The notes beneath the pieces were generated by a model, which had not been told where the DNA came from, did not search any database, and saw only the letters and a program-made list of their open reading frames with translations. A DNA stretch of 64,000 bases from Verrucomicrobiia bacterium. GTDB lineage: Bacteria; Verrucomicrobiota; Verrucomicrobiia; Limisphaerales; DSYF01. This document shows positions 34,565-45,800 of the stretch, piece after piece; position 1 is the first letter of the stretch, and each line of letters opens with the position of its first letter. The DNA lies in contig DASTWL010000016.1 of assembly GCA_035765895.1 (NCBI GenBank), positions 27,299 to 91,298 of the forward strand, in the 5' to 3' direction. A program made the translations under genes and the position numbers.

Positions 34565-37500
34565 ATGTCAGGTAAAACTCAATTGCAAACAGCCGGGAAT
34601 TGGCGTGCGGGATTATCGAGAATGACAGCGAGATTGCTGCTCGCGGCCGGCCTGGTGCTCGCGGCCGGCGTCGCCGGGTCACACGGAGCGGATGTTTCGT
34701 TGAGCGCCTCCGATGCCCAGGGAACCTCCAGTTTCAATGCGGCGGGAAACTGGGACAACGGCAGGGCGCCGAACGGCACCAATACTTACGTCACGGCCGC
34801 CTTCACGCTGCGCTCGCCGGCGAACACGGTGTCCTACACGTTTGCGGGCAGCTCGCTGCGCATTGATGCGGGGGGGCGTTTCCTGATGAAGGGACCGGGC
34901 GGCCAGACCGTAACGATCAGCAATCTCATCCTGAATGGCGGTCTGGCGGACTTCGCGAACGCGGGAAATGATTACTACCTCGAGATGCTGGCCGGAGGTG
35001 TCATGCTCCAAGCCGGGACACTGAGCTACATGGGGGCGCTGTCAGGTTCGCCCGACTTCGAGACGCTGTGGGTCACCGCACCCATTACCGGCAGTGGATC
35101 GCTTCAACTGGGTGGCCCCAACGTGAACGCGGGTGCGGACAACGGTGTGGTCATCTTCGCCGGCACCAATTCCTACACCGGCACCACCACCGTGGCTGGC
35201 GGAACCTTGCTGATCAATGCTCCGAACGGTCCCGGCAACCTCATCGTCACCAACGGCGGCACGCTTGGCGGGACCGGCAGCTGCGGCGGGACGCTCTCGG
35301 TGCTGGCGGGTGGAAAAATTGCGCCAGGCATTCCCGCGCGCGGGCCTTTGACGGCTTCACTCGCCACGTTCACTGCGTCCAATGCCGCGATGATTGCCGG
35401 CAACGTGATGATGCGAATTGACCGGTCCGGCGCACCAACCAACGACCGGCTGGCCGCGCCAAGCATCACAGTCAACCCGGGCGCGACCCTCACCGTGACG
35501 AATGTCGGCCCGACCAACTTGTTCGCGGGTGACACGTTCGCACTCTTTAGCGCTCCGATCACCGGGGCGTTCAGCACCTTGAATCTTCCAACCTTGCCGA
35601 GCCCGGCGATGATCTGGACCAACAAACTCGCATTGAATGGGACCATTGCGATTGTTGCCACCAATCTGGTTGCCGTGGGTGCGGCCCGCCCGCCCGTCGT
35701 TGCGGCCAGCCAGCCAGCCTTGCTGACGGTCGCCATGACTCCCGCTGCGAATCCGCCCAGCACCGGCATCACGGTCACGGCCAATCTGACTCCGGTTGGG
35801 GGCTCCGCCGTGCAGACCTTTTACGATGACGGCACGCACGGCGACATCACCGCTGGTGACAGTGTTTTCTCATTCAACGTCGCTGTGCCATCCAACACTT
35901 CTCCGGGCAGCCTGCTTTTGACTGCCGGCGTCAGTGACGCTCAAGGCCGCTCGGCGTCGCTCAAAATTGCGCTGACGGTTGTTGCCTCCGGCGCGCCGTT
36001 CTGGGCGTCGTCGTTCCTGCCCCTTTCGGACACCAACGGCGTCGGGTCGCTGCCGCTTGTGGCAGGAGGCCAGAGCGCGCCGATTTATTACAGCGCCAAC
36101 GACGCAACGGTGGTTGGGATCGCGGCAAGCGCATTGCGCGATGACGTGCAGCGGGTGACCGGGGTGACCCCGCCCCTTTCCACGAACACGCCTGCAGCGA
36201 CGACCAATGCAGTCTTCGTCGGGACCATCGGCCAGAGCGCGTTGATTGATGGGCTGATCGCCGCCGGGAAGATCAACGTCAGCTCGATTCAAGGACAATG
36301 GGAATCCTACCTTGCCACGGTCGTCACGAATCCCGTTGCCGGGGTGAGTCGGGCGTTGGTGATCGCCGGCAGCGACCGGCGCGGGACGGCGTTTGGTGTC
36401 TTTGGACTTTCGGAAGCGATCGGCGTTTCGCCGTGGTATTGGTTCGGTGACGTCCCTGTGATGCCGCGGGCGGCGCTTTACGTCGGCGCCGGCACTTACA
36501 CCGAGCCGTCGCCCGGCGTAAAGTATCGCGGCATCTTCCTGAATGACGAGGATTGGGGGCTGAATCCCTGGGCGGAACAGGTGTTTGATCCGTCGGGTCA
36601 GATCGGTCCGACCGCCTACGCGCGGATTTTCGAGCTGCTGCTGCGACTGCGCGCCAACTACATCTGGCCCGCGATGCACAATGTCACGAAGGCGTTCTAC
36701 ACGGTCCCCGGCAACCAGGACATGGCGGAGAACTACGCCATCGTCGTCGGCACGTCGCACCACGAGCCGATGCTGCGCAACACGTCGGAATACAACCCCA
36801 CGACGCTTGGCGCCTACAACTATTGGACCAACCGCGCGAACATTTACAGCTTCTGGGAGCAGCGGGTCATCGAGACCGCGACCAACGAGACCATCTACAC
36901 CGTCGGAATGCGGGGGCTGGGCGACGACGCCATGATCACGCCGCCCGGCCTGACGACGCAGCAGAAGGCTGACGAGTTGGAGAACTTCATCATCCCCGAC
37001 CAGCGCCAGATGATCAGCGACCACGTCAACCCCAACCCGGCGCTCGTTCCTCAGGTGTTCGTCCCCTACAAGGAGGCGCTCGTGCTTTACCAGACGGGAA
37101 TGCAAGTGCCCGACGACATCACGCTGTGCTGGCCCGACGACAATCACGGTTACATTCGCCAGCTTTCCAGCGCGGCGGAACGCGCCCGCAGCGGTGGCTC
37201 GGGCGTTTATTATCACCTCTCGTATTGGGGGCCGCCGAAGAGTTACCTCTGGCTGCTCACCACGCCACCCGCGATGACGTGCGAGGAGATGATGAAGGCG
37301 TGGGATTACCAGGCGCGCCGGCTCTGGATTGCCAACGTCGGTGACTTGAAGCCGGGCGAAATCGGCATGGAATTCTTCCTTCGTCTCGCTTGGAACCCGG
37401 AGGCGTTTCGCAATTTCGACCAGCACGCCTATCTCGCCCAATGGGCCGCGCGGAATTTCGGCGCAACGAACGCCGAAGCCATCGCAACTTTGCTGGAGGA

Positions 37501-39631
37501 ATACTATCGGCTGAACATCAGCGCGCGCCCGGAACAGCTCAATTTCACGACGAGCGGCTTCAGTCTGATCAGCAACGGCGACGAGGCGCAGCTGCGGCTG
37601 GATCAATTCGCCGCGCTCACTGCGTCGGCCAATGCGCTCTACGCGCAACTGCCGGCGAATCAGAAAGCCACGTTCTACGAGATGATTCTGTATCCGATCC
37701 GCGGGGCGGATTTGCAAAATCAGAAAGTCCTGCTCGCGGAACGCGGCCGCTTGTGGGCCGCGCAGGGCCGTGCCGCCACGACGAATCTCGCCCTTGCCGC
37801 GCAAGCCGCGCAGAACGCCATTTTCACGGAGACGGCGTTTTACAACCAAACCAACGCGGGTGGAAAATGGAATCGCACGATGACTGTCACCACCACCGGT
37901 GAAGCAAAGGCGCCTTACATCATGCCCACGCTTGGCAGCCATGCCGCACCCGCCGCTGCGGGTTTGGGCGTGGCTGTGGAAGGCTCCGCCAATGTGTTGG
38001 GAACCAATACGGGCGTGCTGCCGACATTCAATCTGTCGGCCGGCAAGTCGTATTTCATTGATGTCTTCAACACCGGCACGAGCGCGATGTCGTGGACGGC
38101 GCAAAGCAGCGCGCCGTGGATCACGCTTACGCAGACCAACGGCAGCACCGACGCGCGGATTTGGGTCGGCATTGATTGGGCGGGTGCGCCCCGCGGTTAT
38201 GCCGTTCCTGGCACGGTCACCATCCGGGGTGCCGGCGTCACCAACACGGTAAATGTGAAGGCCTTTTACCCGCTCTCCCTCAATCTTGCGGCGCTCCCGC
38301 CGGCGGTGGAGAACAATGGCGTCGTCACGATTGAAGCGGAGAATTATACATCGCGGCAGGACAGCACCAACGGCGTCGGCTGGCGGAAGCTGACCCGCGC
38401 CTGTGCGTCTCGTGACGGCATGACGATCTTGCCGGTCACGACGGCGGCAATTGATCCGGGAGCGATCACGAGCAATACGCCCTCGCTCACTTACCAGTTT
38501 CACACCTTTGGCGCGGGCGCGGCCGTGGTGCAGGTGGGGTGCCTGCCCACGCACAAGATCACTTCCGACCATGTTGGCTGTCGTTATGCCGTTTCATTGA
38601 ACGGCGACACGCCACAAATCATCGACATCAACGCCGATGAAAACTCCTCGGCATGGAGCGCCAACGTGTTGCGGGCCATGGCCAATGGGCGGTCCAGCCA
38701 TACGATCGCCAACCCCGGCCTGCAAACCCTGAAGGTCTGGATGGTGGACCCTGGCGTGGTGCTCGACAAGGTGACCGTCACCATCAACAGCGGCGTGTTC
38801 GAAGCTGAGCATCTGGACTTCGTCACATCGGGGCCTTACCACGCGTTTTCGGAATCAGGGCTCAGCGGGGACGGGGCCGTGTCCCTGGATGCAACCGGCA
38901 TCGGGCAATACATCACGTTCACATTGCCCCACCTCGACGCTGGCATCTATGACCTGACGGTGCACGTCAAGGCGTGGAATAACCGCGGCATCGCGCAAAT
39001 GGCGATGGGCAATTCAGTCAACGGACCATTCGTCAACCTGGGAGGTCCGCTGGACTTCTACACAGCCTCCGTTGCCTACACGAACCTCGTGACACTGCGG
39101 TTCACCAACGCAACGGCAGGTCCGAAATATCTCAAATTCACGGTCACGGGCAAAAACGCATCCTCCAGCAGTTATCAGGTCGTTCTGGATAACTTCACGT
39201 TTGTCCCGGTTACTACCAGCGCGGTGGCCCCTTCGCTCGGCAACTGGCGGATGGCCTTTTTTGGCACGACCAACAATGCCGGCGACGCGGCCGATGCCGC
39301 CGATCCCGATCACGACGGGATTCCCAACCTGCTCGAATACGCGATGGGCAGTTACCCCACCGTGAGCAACGGCACGTGGCTGGCGGCGGCCATTACGAAC
39401 AACCATCTTGCGGTCACGTTTAACCGGGCCAGGGACCAAACTGACGTCTCTCTGCGCGTCAAGGCGGCCAGCAGCTTGGTGGAACTGATCTCGGGCGGGA
39501 CGGAGATCTGGTCCAGCGCCGTTGCCCCTGATCCGGGAGGTTTGGCGCCGGCCGCACCGGTTACGGTCATTGACCCGGAGGAGATGACCAACACGGCACG
39601 CTTTCTCCGGTTAAGCGTGGCGCATCCGTAG
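34565..39631 (+). CDS. Strand-repeat module fused to GH115 alpha-glucuronidase
   Basis: The 1688-residue secreted protein starts at 34565; an ATG at 34622 would also keep the signal peptide. Residues about 40-365 are a strand-repeat module (FAGTNSYTGTTTVAGGTLLI) closely matching the end of the giant protein at 26654. GH115 begins near residue 500 and shows YRGIFLNDEDWGLNPWAEQV (from 654) and RANYIWPAMHNV. GH115 removes (4-O-methyl)glucuronic acid from xylan side chains. After it come the GH115 C-terminal domain (IEAENYTSRQ, near 1256) and a second carbohydrate-binding-like domain (FEAEHLDFVTSG, near 1413). The end carries DPDHDGIPNLLEYAMG, a calcium-binding-like tail common in verrucomicrobial secreted proteins. 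Fusion of a beta-helix module to GH115 is unusual. Confidence 0.92.
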   Translation: MSGKTQLQTAGNWRAGLSRMTARLLLAAGLVLAAGVAGSHGADVSLSASDAQGTSSFNAAGNWDNGRAPNGTNTYVTAAFTLRSPANTVSYTFAGSSLRIDAGGRFLMKGPGGQTVTISNLILNGGLADFANAGNDYYLEMLAGGVMLQAGTLSYMGALSGSPDFETLWVTAPITGSGSLQLGGPNVNAGADNGVVIFAGTNSYTGTTTVAGGTLLINAPNGPGNLIVTNGGTLGGTGSCGGTLSVLAGGKIAPGIPARGPLTASLATFTASNAAMIAGNVMMRIDRSGAPTNDRLAAPSITVNPGATLTVTNVGPTNLFAGDTFALFSAPITGAFSTLNLPTLPSPAMIWTNKLALNGTIAIVATNLVAVGAARPPVVAASQPALLTVAMTPAANPPSTGITVTANLTPVGGSAVQTFYDDGTHGDITAGDSVFSFNVAVPSNTSPGSLLLTAGVSDAQGRSASLKIALTVVASGAPFWASSFLPLSDTNGVGSLPLVAGGQSAPIYYSANDATVVGIAASALRDDVQRVTGVTPPLSTNTPAATTNAVFVGTIGQSALIDGLIAAGKINVSSIQGQWESYLATVVTNPVAGVSRALVIAGSDRRGTAFGVFGLSEAIGVSPWYWFGDVPVMPRAALYVGAGTYTEPSPGVKYRGIFLNDEDWGLNPWAEQVFDPSGQIGPTAYARIFELLLRLRANYIWPAMHNVTKAFYTVPGNQDMAENYAIVVGTSHHEPMLRNTSEYNPTTLGAYNYWTNRANIYSFWEQRVIETATNETIYTVGMRGLGDDAMITPPGLTTQQKADELENFIIPDQRQMISDHVNPNPALVPQVFVPYKEALVLYQTGMQVPDDITLCWPDDNHGYIRQLSSAAERARSGGSGVYYHLSYWGPPKSYLWLLTTPPAMTCEEMMKAWDYQARRLWIANVGDLKPGEIGMEFFLRLAWNPEAFRNFDQHAYLAQWAARNFGATNAEAIATLLEEYYRLNISARPEQLNFTTSGFSLISNGDEAQLRLDQFAALTASANALYAQLPANQKATFYEMILYPIRGADLQNQKVLLAERGRLWAAQGRAATTNLALAAQAAQNAIFTETAFYNQTNAGGKWNRTMTVTTTGEAKAPYIMPTLGSHAAPAAAGLGVAVEGSANVLGTNTGVLPTFNLSAGKSYFIDVFNTGTSAMSWTAQSSAPWITLTQTNGSTDARIWVGIDWAGAPRGYAVPGTVTIRGAGVTNTVNVKAFYPLSLNLAALPPAVENNGVVTIEAENYTSRQDSTNGVGWRKLTRACASRDGMTILPVTTAAIDPGAITSNTPSLTYQFHTFGAGAAVVQVGCLPTHKITSDHVGCRYAVSLNGDTPQIIDINADENSSAWSANVLRAMANGRSSHTIANPGLQTLKVWMVDPGVVLDKVTVTINSGVFEAEHLDFVTSGPYHAFSESGLSGDGAVSLDATGIGQYITFTLPHLDAGIYDLTVHVKAWNNRGIAQMAMGNSVNGPFVNLGGPLDFYTASVAYTNLVTLRFTNATAGPKYLKFTVTGKNASSSSYQVVLDNFTFVPVTTSAVAPSLGNWRMAFFGTTNNAGDAADAADPDHDGIPNLLEYAMGSYPTVSNGTWLAAAITNNHLAVTFNRARDQTDVSLRVKAASSLVELISGGTEIWSSAVAPDPGGLAPAAPVTVIDPEEMTNTARFLRLSVAHP

Positions 39632-39750
39632 CCGAACGAACGGCTTCATCTCACAATGACCCTGCGATCTGAACTCCAGATTTGTCTCACTGAACCCATG
39701 TCGTCGCATCCCAAATCAGGCCACCGGAAATCATCCATGTATCACAGCTC

Positions 39751-40527
39751 ATGAAAATCACAGTCATGTCCAAGTTGCTCCTGTTTTCAGCGATCATCCC
39801 TGCACTCGCGGCGGATCCCGCGCCACCCAACACGCTCACCGACGCGGAAATGACCGCCGGCTGGCGTTTGCTTTGGGACGGCAAGACCACGGATGGGTGG
39901 CGCAGTTCAAAGACGGATGCGTTTCCCCGGAAGGGCTGGACCATCAAGGATGGCGTGCTGACGGTGCATGACAACAAGGGGGCGGAATCTGCCGGTGGTG
40001 GCGACATCATCACCCGGGAGCGGTTTTCGGAATTTGAATTGATGGTGGATTTCAAGCTTACGCCCGGCGCGAACAGTGGCATCAAGTATTTCGTCCAACC
40101 GAACCTGACGCCGATTGACAAACAGACCGGCCGGCCGACCGGCGTCGGATCAGCCATCGGGCTCGAGTTTCAGATCCTCGACGATGAACGGCATCCCGAC
40201 GCCAAGCTGGGGCGCGATGGCAACCGCACGGTTTCATCCCTCTACGACTTGATCCCGGCGTCGCCAGCGAAGCAGCCCAATCTGATTGGCGAGTGGAACA
40301 CCGCGCGCATTGTGGTCCGTGGCAAACATGTCGAGCACTGGCTCAATGGGCGGAAAGTGGTTGAGTATGAGCGCGGCTCGGCGGTGTTTCGGGCGCTCGT
40401 GGCGCAGAGCAAATTCAAGAACATTGCCAACTTTGGCGAATGGGCTGACGGTCACATCCTGCTGCAGGAGCACGGCAACACGGTTTCGTTCCGCAACATC
40501 AAGATCCGCACGCCCGCCGGCAAGTAA
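39751..40527 (+). CDS. DUF1080 (3-keto-disaccharide hydrolase domain) secreted protein
   Basis: The 258-residue protein has a signal peptide ([13 protein letters not shown]). The DUF1080 lectin-like jelly-roll shows [48 protein letters not shown] and [19 protein letters not shown]. Members of this family cleave 3-keto-glycosides by elimination. It lies 12 bp before a Tat-exported Gfo/Idh/MocA gene, so the two likely form an oxidise-then-eliminate pair acting in the periplasm. A second ATG at 39766 would also leave a signal peptide. Confidence 0.93.
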   Translation: MKITVMSKLLLFSAIIPALAADPAPPNTLTDAEMTAGWRLLWDGKTTDGWRSSKTDAFPRKGWTIKDGVLTVHDNKGAESAGGGDIITRERFSEFELMVDFKLTPGANSGIKYFVQPNLTPIDKQTGRPTGVGSAIGLEFQILDDERHPDAKLGRDGNRTVSSLYDLIPASPAKQPNLIGEWNTARIVVRGKHVEHWLNGRKVVEYERGSAVFRALVAQSKFKNIANFGEWADGHILLQEHGNTVSFRNIKIRTPAGK

Positions 40528-40539
40528 TCCATCCGTCCT

Positions 40540-42015
40540 ATGAATTTTAAAATGAAATCAAGTTCACGCACCGGCCAATTGGGCCGGCCAATGGGGCGGC
40601 GTTCATTTATCAAGGGTGTTCTGGCCGCCGGGACCATTTCCGTCATTGCTCCGCCGACCGTGTTCGCCGCGGACGCCCCTGCCCGCCGCCGCCCGGGCGG
40701 GAAGGTGAAGCTTGCCTGCATCGGCATCGGCAATCGCGGCGCGGACGTGGTGAAGGCGCTTCACGCCACCGGGCTCGCGGAAGTCGTGGCGTTGTGCGAT
40801 ACGGACATGGGGGCAAGGCACACCGGGCCGGTCTTGAAGATGTTCCCCGGCGTGCCGCGCTTTCAGGATTTCCGGAAGCTGTTCGACCAGATGGGCAAGG
40901 AGATTGACGCCGTCAGCGTTGCGACGCCCGATTTCTCGCACTTCCCCATCACGATGCTCGCAATGTCGCTCGGCAAGCATGTCTATGTGGAGAAACCGAT
41001 GGCGCACAGCTTCCGGCAGATTGAACTCATGATGGCGGCGGAAAAGAAATACCAGGTCGCCTGCCAGATGGGCAACCAGGGCCACTCCGAGGCAAACTAC
41101 TTCCAGTTCAAGGCCTGGACCGAGGCGGGCATCATCAAGAACGTGACGAAAATCACCGCGTTCATGAACAACTCGCGCCGCTGGCACGACACCCCGAAAT
41201 TCGCCTACAGCAAACTTGCCGGCTATCTCCCCGCAGAACCCATCCCCGGCACGCTCGACTGGGACTGCTGGCTCGCCACCGCCAGGCACCACGCCTACAA
41301 CTCGGGCTACATCAACGGCGAATGGCGCTCGTGGTTCGACTTCGGCAACGGCGCGCTCGGCGACTGGGGGGCGCACATCTTCGACACCGCGCACGAGTTC
41401 CTCGACCTCGGGCTGCCGACCGAAGTGGATGCGGAATTGGAGGGCCATAACCCGTTCATTTTCCCGCAGGCCTCGACGCTGACGTTCAAATTCCCGGCGC
41501 GCGGCAACAAGCCCGCGCTGGAACTCACGTGGTATGACGGCCAGAACAACCTGCCGCCGCTGCCCGAGAACATGGGCGAATCCGTGACGGACTCCGACAT
41601 TCCGCCCCCGTCGCGCGGCGCCGCCGAGCCGGATAACAAGAAGCGCCCACCGGGAAAGGTCATTTACGGCGAAGGGTTGACGTTCAAAGGCGGCTCGCAC
41701 GGCAGCACCCTCAAGATCATTCCGGAGAGCAAGGCCAGGGACATGGGGTCCAAGCTGCCCCAGGTGCCGAGGAGCCCGTCGAATCACTTTGCCAACTTCC
41801 TGAAGGCGGCGAAGGGGGAAGAGAAGACCCGCTCAAACTTCGCCGTGGCCGGTCCATTGTGTCAGACCATGGCCATCGGCATCATCGCGCAACGTGTGAA
41901 CGCCAGGCTTGAGTTCGATCGTGCCACGAAGCAGATCACGAATCACAAGGTCGCGAATGAACTCTTAAACGGCGTTCCTCCGCGCAAGGATTGGGAACAG
42001 TATTACAAATTGTAA
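40540..42015 (+). CDS. Tat-exported Gfo/Idh/MocA family oxidoreductase
   Basis: The 491-residue protein has a twin-arginine signal (GRRSFIKGVLAAGTISVIAP), so it is exported folded, with bound NAD(P). The Rossmann motif is GIGNRGADVV, followed by VSVATPDFSHF and the family's EKPMAHS with the catalytic Lys. The C-terminal domain has GALGDWGAHIFDTAHEFLDLG, which supplies the Asp and His of the active site. Related exported enzymes oxidise C3 of sugars or act as glycosidases through transient oxidation. Next to DUF1080 the 3-keto route is the best reading; the substrate is unknown. Confidence 0.92.
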   Translation: MNFKMKSSSRTGQLGRPMGRRSFIKGVLAAGTISVIAPPTVFAADAPARRRPGGKVKLACIGIGNRGADVVKALHATGLAEVVALCDTDMGARHTGPVLKMFPGVPRFQDFRKLFDQMGKEIDAVSVATPDFSHFPITMLAMSLGKHVYVEKPMAHSFRQIELMMAAEKKYQVACQMGNQGHSEANYFQFKAWTEAGIIKNVTKITAFMNNSRRWHDTPKFAYSKLAGYLPAEPIPGTLDWDCWLATARHHAYNSGYINGEWRSWFDFGNGALGDWGAHIFDTAHEFLDLGLPTEVDAELEGHNPFIFPQASTLTFKFPARGNKPALELTWYDGQNNLPPLPENMGESVTDSDIPPPSRGAAEPDNKKRPPGKVIYGEGLTFKGGSHGSTLKIIPESKARDMGSKLPQVPRSPSNHFANFLKAAKGEEKTRSNFAVAGPLCQTMAIGIIAQRVNARLEFDRATKQITNHKVANELLNGVPPRKDWEQYYKL

Positions 42016-42852
42016 CCTGAACCGGCTCGTCCGGGATGGATTTGTTGGGACCGGGTTGGCGGGATTCGTTCGGACTGCCCGACGGGGCGCATTCCTGTCT
42101 TGGACGACCTGCGAATCCCAAGATTGCAACAAAGCATTGGTCCCCTGAGGCGGCGCCGCTGGGCAGGTGACGGTATCGCGAAGCGCGGCGAGATCCGCAC
42201 TCCAACCGGAGCTTCAGTATCGGGAATGGCCCTTTCCGTTTTGGGCTGACAAATACGCACTATAAAACGAAGCCGCACGATGCGCGGAGGTGCGTCGGGT
42301 GGGTCAGCTTGTCGCTGGGTCGGTGGCCCTGCGCTTGGCGGGGCCGGGACGCTCTGCGTGTTGAATTATGGCGTAGGGACTTACAGTGATTTTGGGTTGG
42401 TTGGTTGGTTGGGTTCGCGGGGACCGCTTGGGGGCGGTCCCCGCTTTTTCATTCTGTCGGAGCAGAATTCCGTTTTCCGGTTTGGAAACGTCTTCGCGCA
42501 TTGCTTGTTGAAAGCCCTGTTTTAGGACGGCCGGATCCCTCTCGCCGCAACACCGAGAATGTCTATGACGAATCATGATCGAAACGAGTGTTTGCTGGTG
42601 GTGCAAGTGATGGGGTGTTTGCTCCCGGTCCAGTTGCCGGGCCAGGCCGCCGTCGTCAATCCACTTGCTCCGCCAGACCTGTCCGCCCTGCTCCTGCTGG
42701 ATGGCAATCACTTCGGACTCCACGTCACCAACGTTCCTCCCGAGTTTCTGCTCCACTGGATGGACCCCAGCGGCTCCGTTGGCAGCAACTGCTTTCACCG
42801 CCTTCCCCTGAGTCCTCAATGGGCGGCGGGCGCCGTTGCCGAACCTGACCGT
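42016..42852. other. Long intergenic region with terminator and possible small RNA
   Basis: No protein gene is convincing. The open frame running into the GH43 gene from 42559 has no signal until 42853 and is treated as untranslated. A TATAAA at 42259-42264, a GC-rich hairpin (GGCCC at 42325, GGGCC at 42341) and a strong terminator at 42417-42449 could mark a noncoding transcript of about 180 nt. The terminator is 400 bp after the Gfo/Idh stop, which is far for that gene. Confidence 0.4.
42417..42449 (+). terminator. Rho-independent terminator
   Basis: GCGGGGACC and GGTCCCCGC form a perfect 9-bp stem with a 10-base loop, followed by five T. It ends the upstream transcript (either Gfo/Idh read-through or a small RNA). 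Confidence 0.85.
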
Positions 42853-45800
42853 ATGACAAGCCTGTATTCAGCATTCTGGCGGTGGATCCCGGCGCCGTCC
42901 TGGACCGCAACACCCGGACTGGCCTCCACGCTCCTGCTCCTGGCAACCCTTTCGGTTGCATCGGCGGCCAATGTATCGCTCAGGACAAGTGATGCCGCCG
43001 GGACTTCGAGCTTTACCGGTTCGACCAACTGGAATCCCACCGGGGTGCCATCGGGCGGGAACAGCTATTTCACCGGCGCGCAGGTGATTCGCTCGGTAAA
43101 CAACACGACCACGGGAACGACCAACATCTTTGGCGGGGATTTCCTTTCGATTGATTCCGGCGGCCGCTTTCTTGGCAAGGTCGGCAACAACGCTGCCGGC
43201 AACACGACGGTGGCCTACAACTTCGCCAACTATGTTCTGAACGGCGGACTCATGGATCAGGCGGGCGCCTCCAGTGACGCTTCCGTCTGCGTCATCGGGG
43301 GAACGGTCACCGTCACCGCGGCCTCCTTTCTCGGCGCGCTCGGCGCCGGTAGCAGTGACAGCGCGAACTTCGAAACGCTGCACATCATCGCGCCCATCAG
43401 CGGCAGTGCCGCCTTGCAGGTGTCCGGCGGCGCGAATGTGAATGGCGGTGGCGATACGGGCGTGGTCAGATTAAGCGCTGCCAATCCCTACAGCGGCACC
43501 ATCACGGTGACCAACGCGAACAACAACATTGTTGCCAGCGCCGTCCATCGCGTCCTGCAACTGAACCATCTCCATGCGCTCAGTAATGCGACCTTGAATC
43601 TGGTCGCCACCGCGATCAATCCCGTGTCCTTTGCAGCGGCGGTGAATACCGCGGCGTTCAATGTTGGTGGTTTGACCGGCAACTCTGCCCAGGCGCTTTC
43701 CGATACCGTCGGCAACGCCGTTGCCCTGAATGTGGGCGGGAACAACATCAGCAGCACCTTTGACGGTTTACTGGCCGGCGGCGGCAGTCTGGTCAAGACG
43801 GGCACGGGCACCCTGACATTGTCCGGAGGCAACACCTTCTCGGGCGTCACCACCATCAACGACGGAGTGCTGGCGCTGAGCGGCAGTGGCAGTCTGGCCA
43901 GCTCAATCAGCCTCGTCGGCAGCACCGCGGCACTGGACGTGAGTGGATTGAACATTTCGTCATTCACCGTGGCGACCGGCAAGGTGTTGAGCGGTATTGG
44001 CAGGGTCAATGGCGGCATCGCCATGAGTCCGGCTTCGGCCATCGCTCCCGGCAATGATGGGATCGGGACTTTGACCTTCCTGGCCGACCTCACCTTGAAC
44101 AATGGCTCATTCAATCGGTTCGAGTTGAGCACGTCGGCGGCCGGCGCGAATGATCGCGTGCCGGTGGGCGGGGTGCTGAACTGCAACAACAGCATTGTTT
44201 ACGTCAACGCCACCGGAGGCGCGGCCAATCTGGATGCCTCCGACTATGTGCTGTTTCAAGCCACGAATGGAATCGTGGGCGCCTGTGCTCCAACGCCGGT
44301 GTTTCTCGGGACCGCGCCGGCCAATGCGGCGAACTATACCGTCGTGACCAGCGGCAACACAGTGGTGCTGCGTTACAATGTTCATGTTCCGCCAAGCTCC
44401 GTCACGACCGCTGCGCCGACGTCGTTGGCGCCGGGCCAGAAGACCTTCGTCAGTGTGACCACCATGAACGGGGATGGCGCCGTCACCGGCGTCACGCTGG
44501 ACGCCAGCGCGATTGGCGGCGGTTCGTCGGTGCCGATGGTGTTGAATCAAACCACCGTGAACGTATGGACGAATACGGTGATGGTCAGCCCGGGCACCAG
44601 CCCCGGCAGCAAGCTGTTGACGGCCACGGTGACGGACACCAATGGCCTGTCCAGTTCCTCGAGTGTTTCGCTGACGGTGACGAACGTGGCCCCTGCCATC
44701 CGAAACCCGATTCTCCCGAGTCACCATGCCGACCCGTTTATCGGTTATTTTGCTGGGAAGTATTGGGTTTACCCTACCACGGAAGACACCAAATCATTTC
44801 GCGCTTTCTCGTCCACCAACCTGGTTGACTGGGTGGATCAAGGACAGGTCTTTAACCTGTCGCAGAGCAGTTGGGCCACCAACGGTTATGGCTGGGCGCC
44901 GTGCGTGGTTTACTTCAACGACAGCTATTATTTCTACTACGCCATGGGCGGAGCCGCGGGGTGGCAGGACAGCAAGATCGGTGTGGCGGTCGGCAGTTCT
45001 CCCGCCGGACCCTTCACGGACATCGGTTCGCCCTTGGTGCTCAGCCAGACTGCTTCTCCGCGGATTGAGGCCATTGATCCCATGGTCTTCATTGATACCG
45101 ATGGAAAGGCCTACCTGTATTACGGCGGCAGCGCGGGAGCCAACTTGGGGATTCGCCAGTTGGATACGAACACGATGACCTCCTTCATCGGCCCGCTGAA
45201 CGTGGTGACGCCGTCGGGCTTCACGGAAGCTCCGTTCATGAGCAAACGCAGCGGCACTTACTACCTCTCCTACTCCAACGGAAGCTGGAAAACCAATACC
45301 TACAATGTCCGGTATGCCACATCGAGTTCACCCATCGGCCCGTGGACTTATCGAGGACAGATTCTCACTTCCGACAGCTTGCACAAAGGCCCTGGCAGTC
45401 ATGCGTTCCTCCAGGTGCCAAACAACGACACGTGGTATATCTGCTATCATTATTGGGACAGCGTTTATTCAACGCGGCATACCGCGCTTGATTCCCTCAG
45501 CTACAATCCGGATGGAACCATCAAGCCCGTGACGATGACCGGCGGTGGCACGGTGGCCCGCTGGGAAGCGTTCAGTGCGCCCGGATACTACATCGTTCAT
45601 ACGAACGGCGTCGGCACGCTGGTCAACAGCGACTGGCGCGATGAAACGTCGCAATATCTCATGGTTCCCGGTCTTGCCAGCAAGGCCCTGAACACCGTTT
45701 CATTTGAACTGGTTGACAAGTCCGATCGGTATTTGCGGCAGAACAGCAGCGGGCAAATGGTGATGGACCTCTATACCGTCGGGGGCACGTTCAACGAGGA

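Noticed and set aside
42280..42525. 81-codon Gly-rich frame before the GH43 gene
   Set aside because: It runs straight through the terminator hairpin and has no recognisable content.
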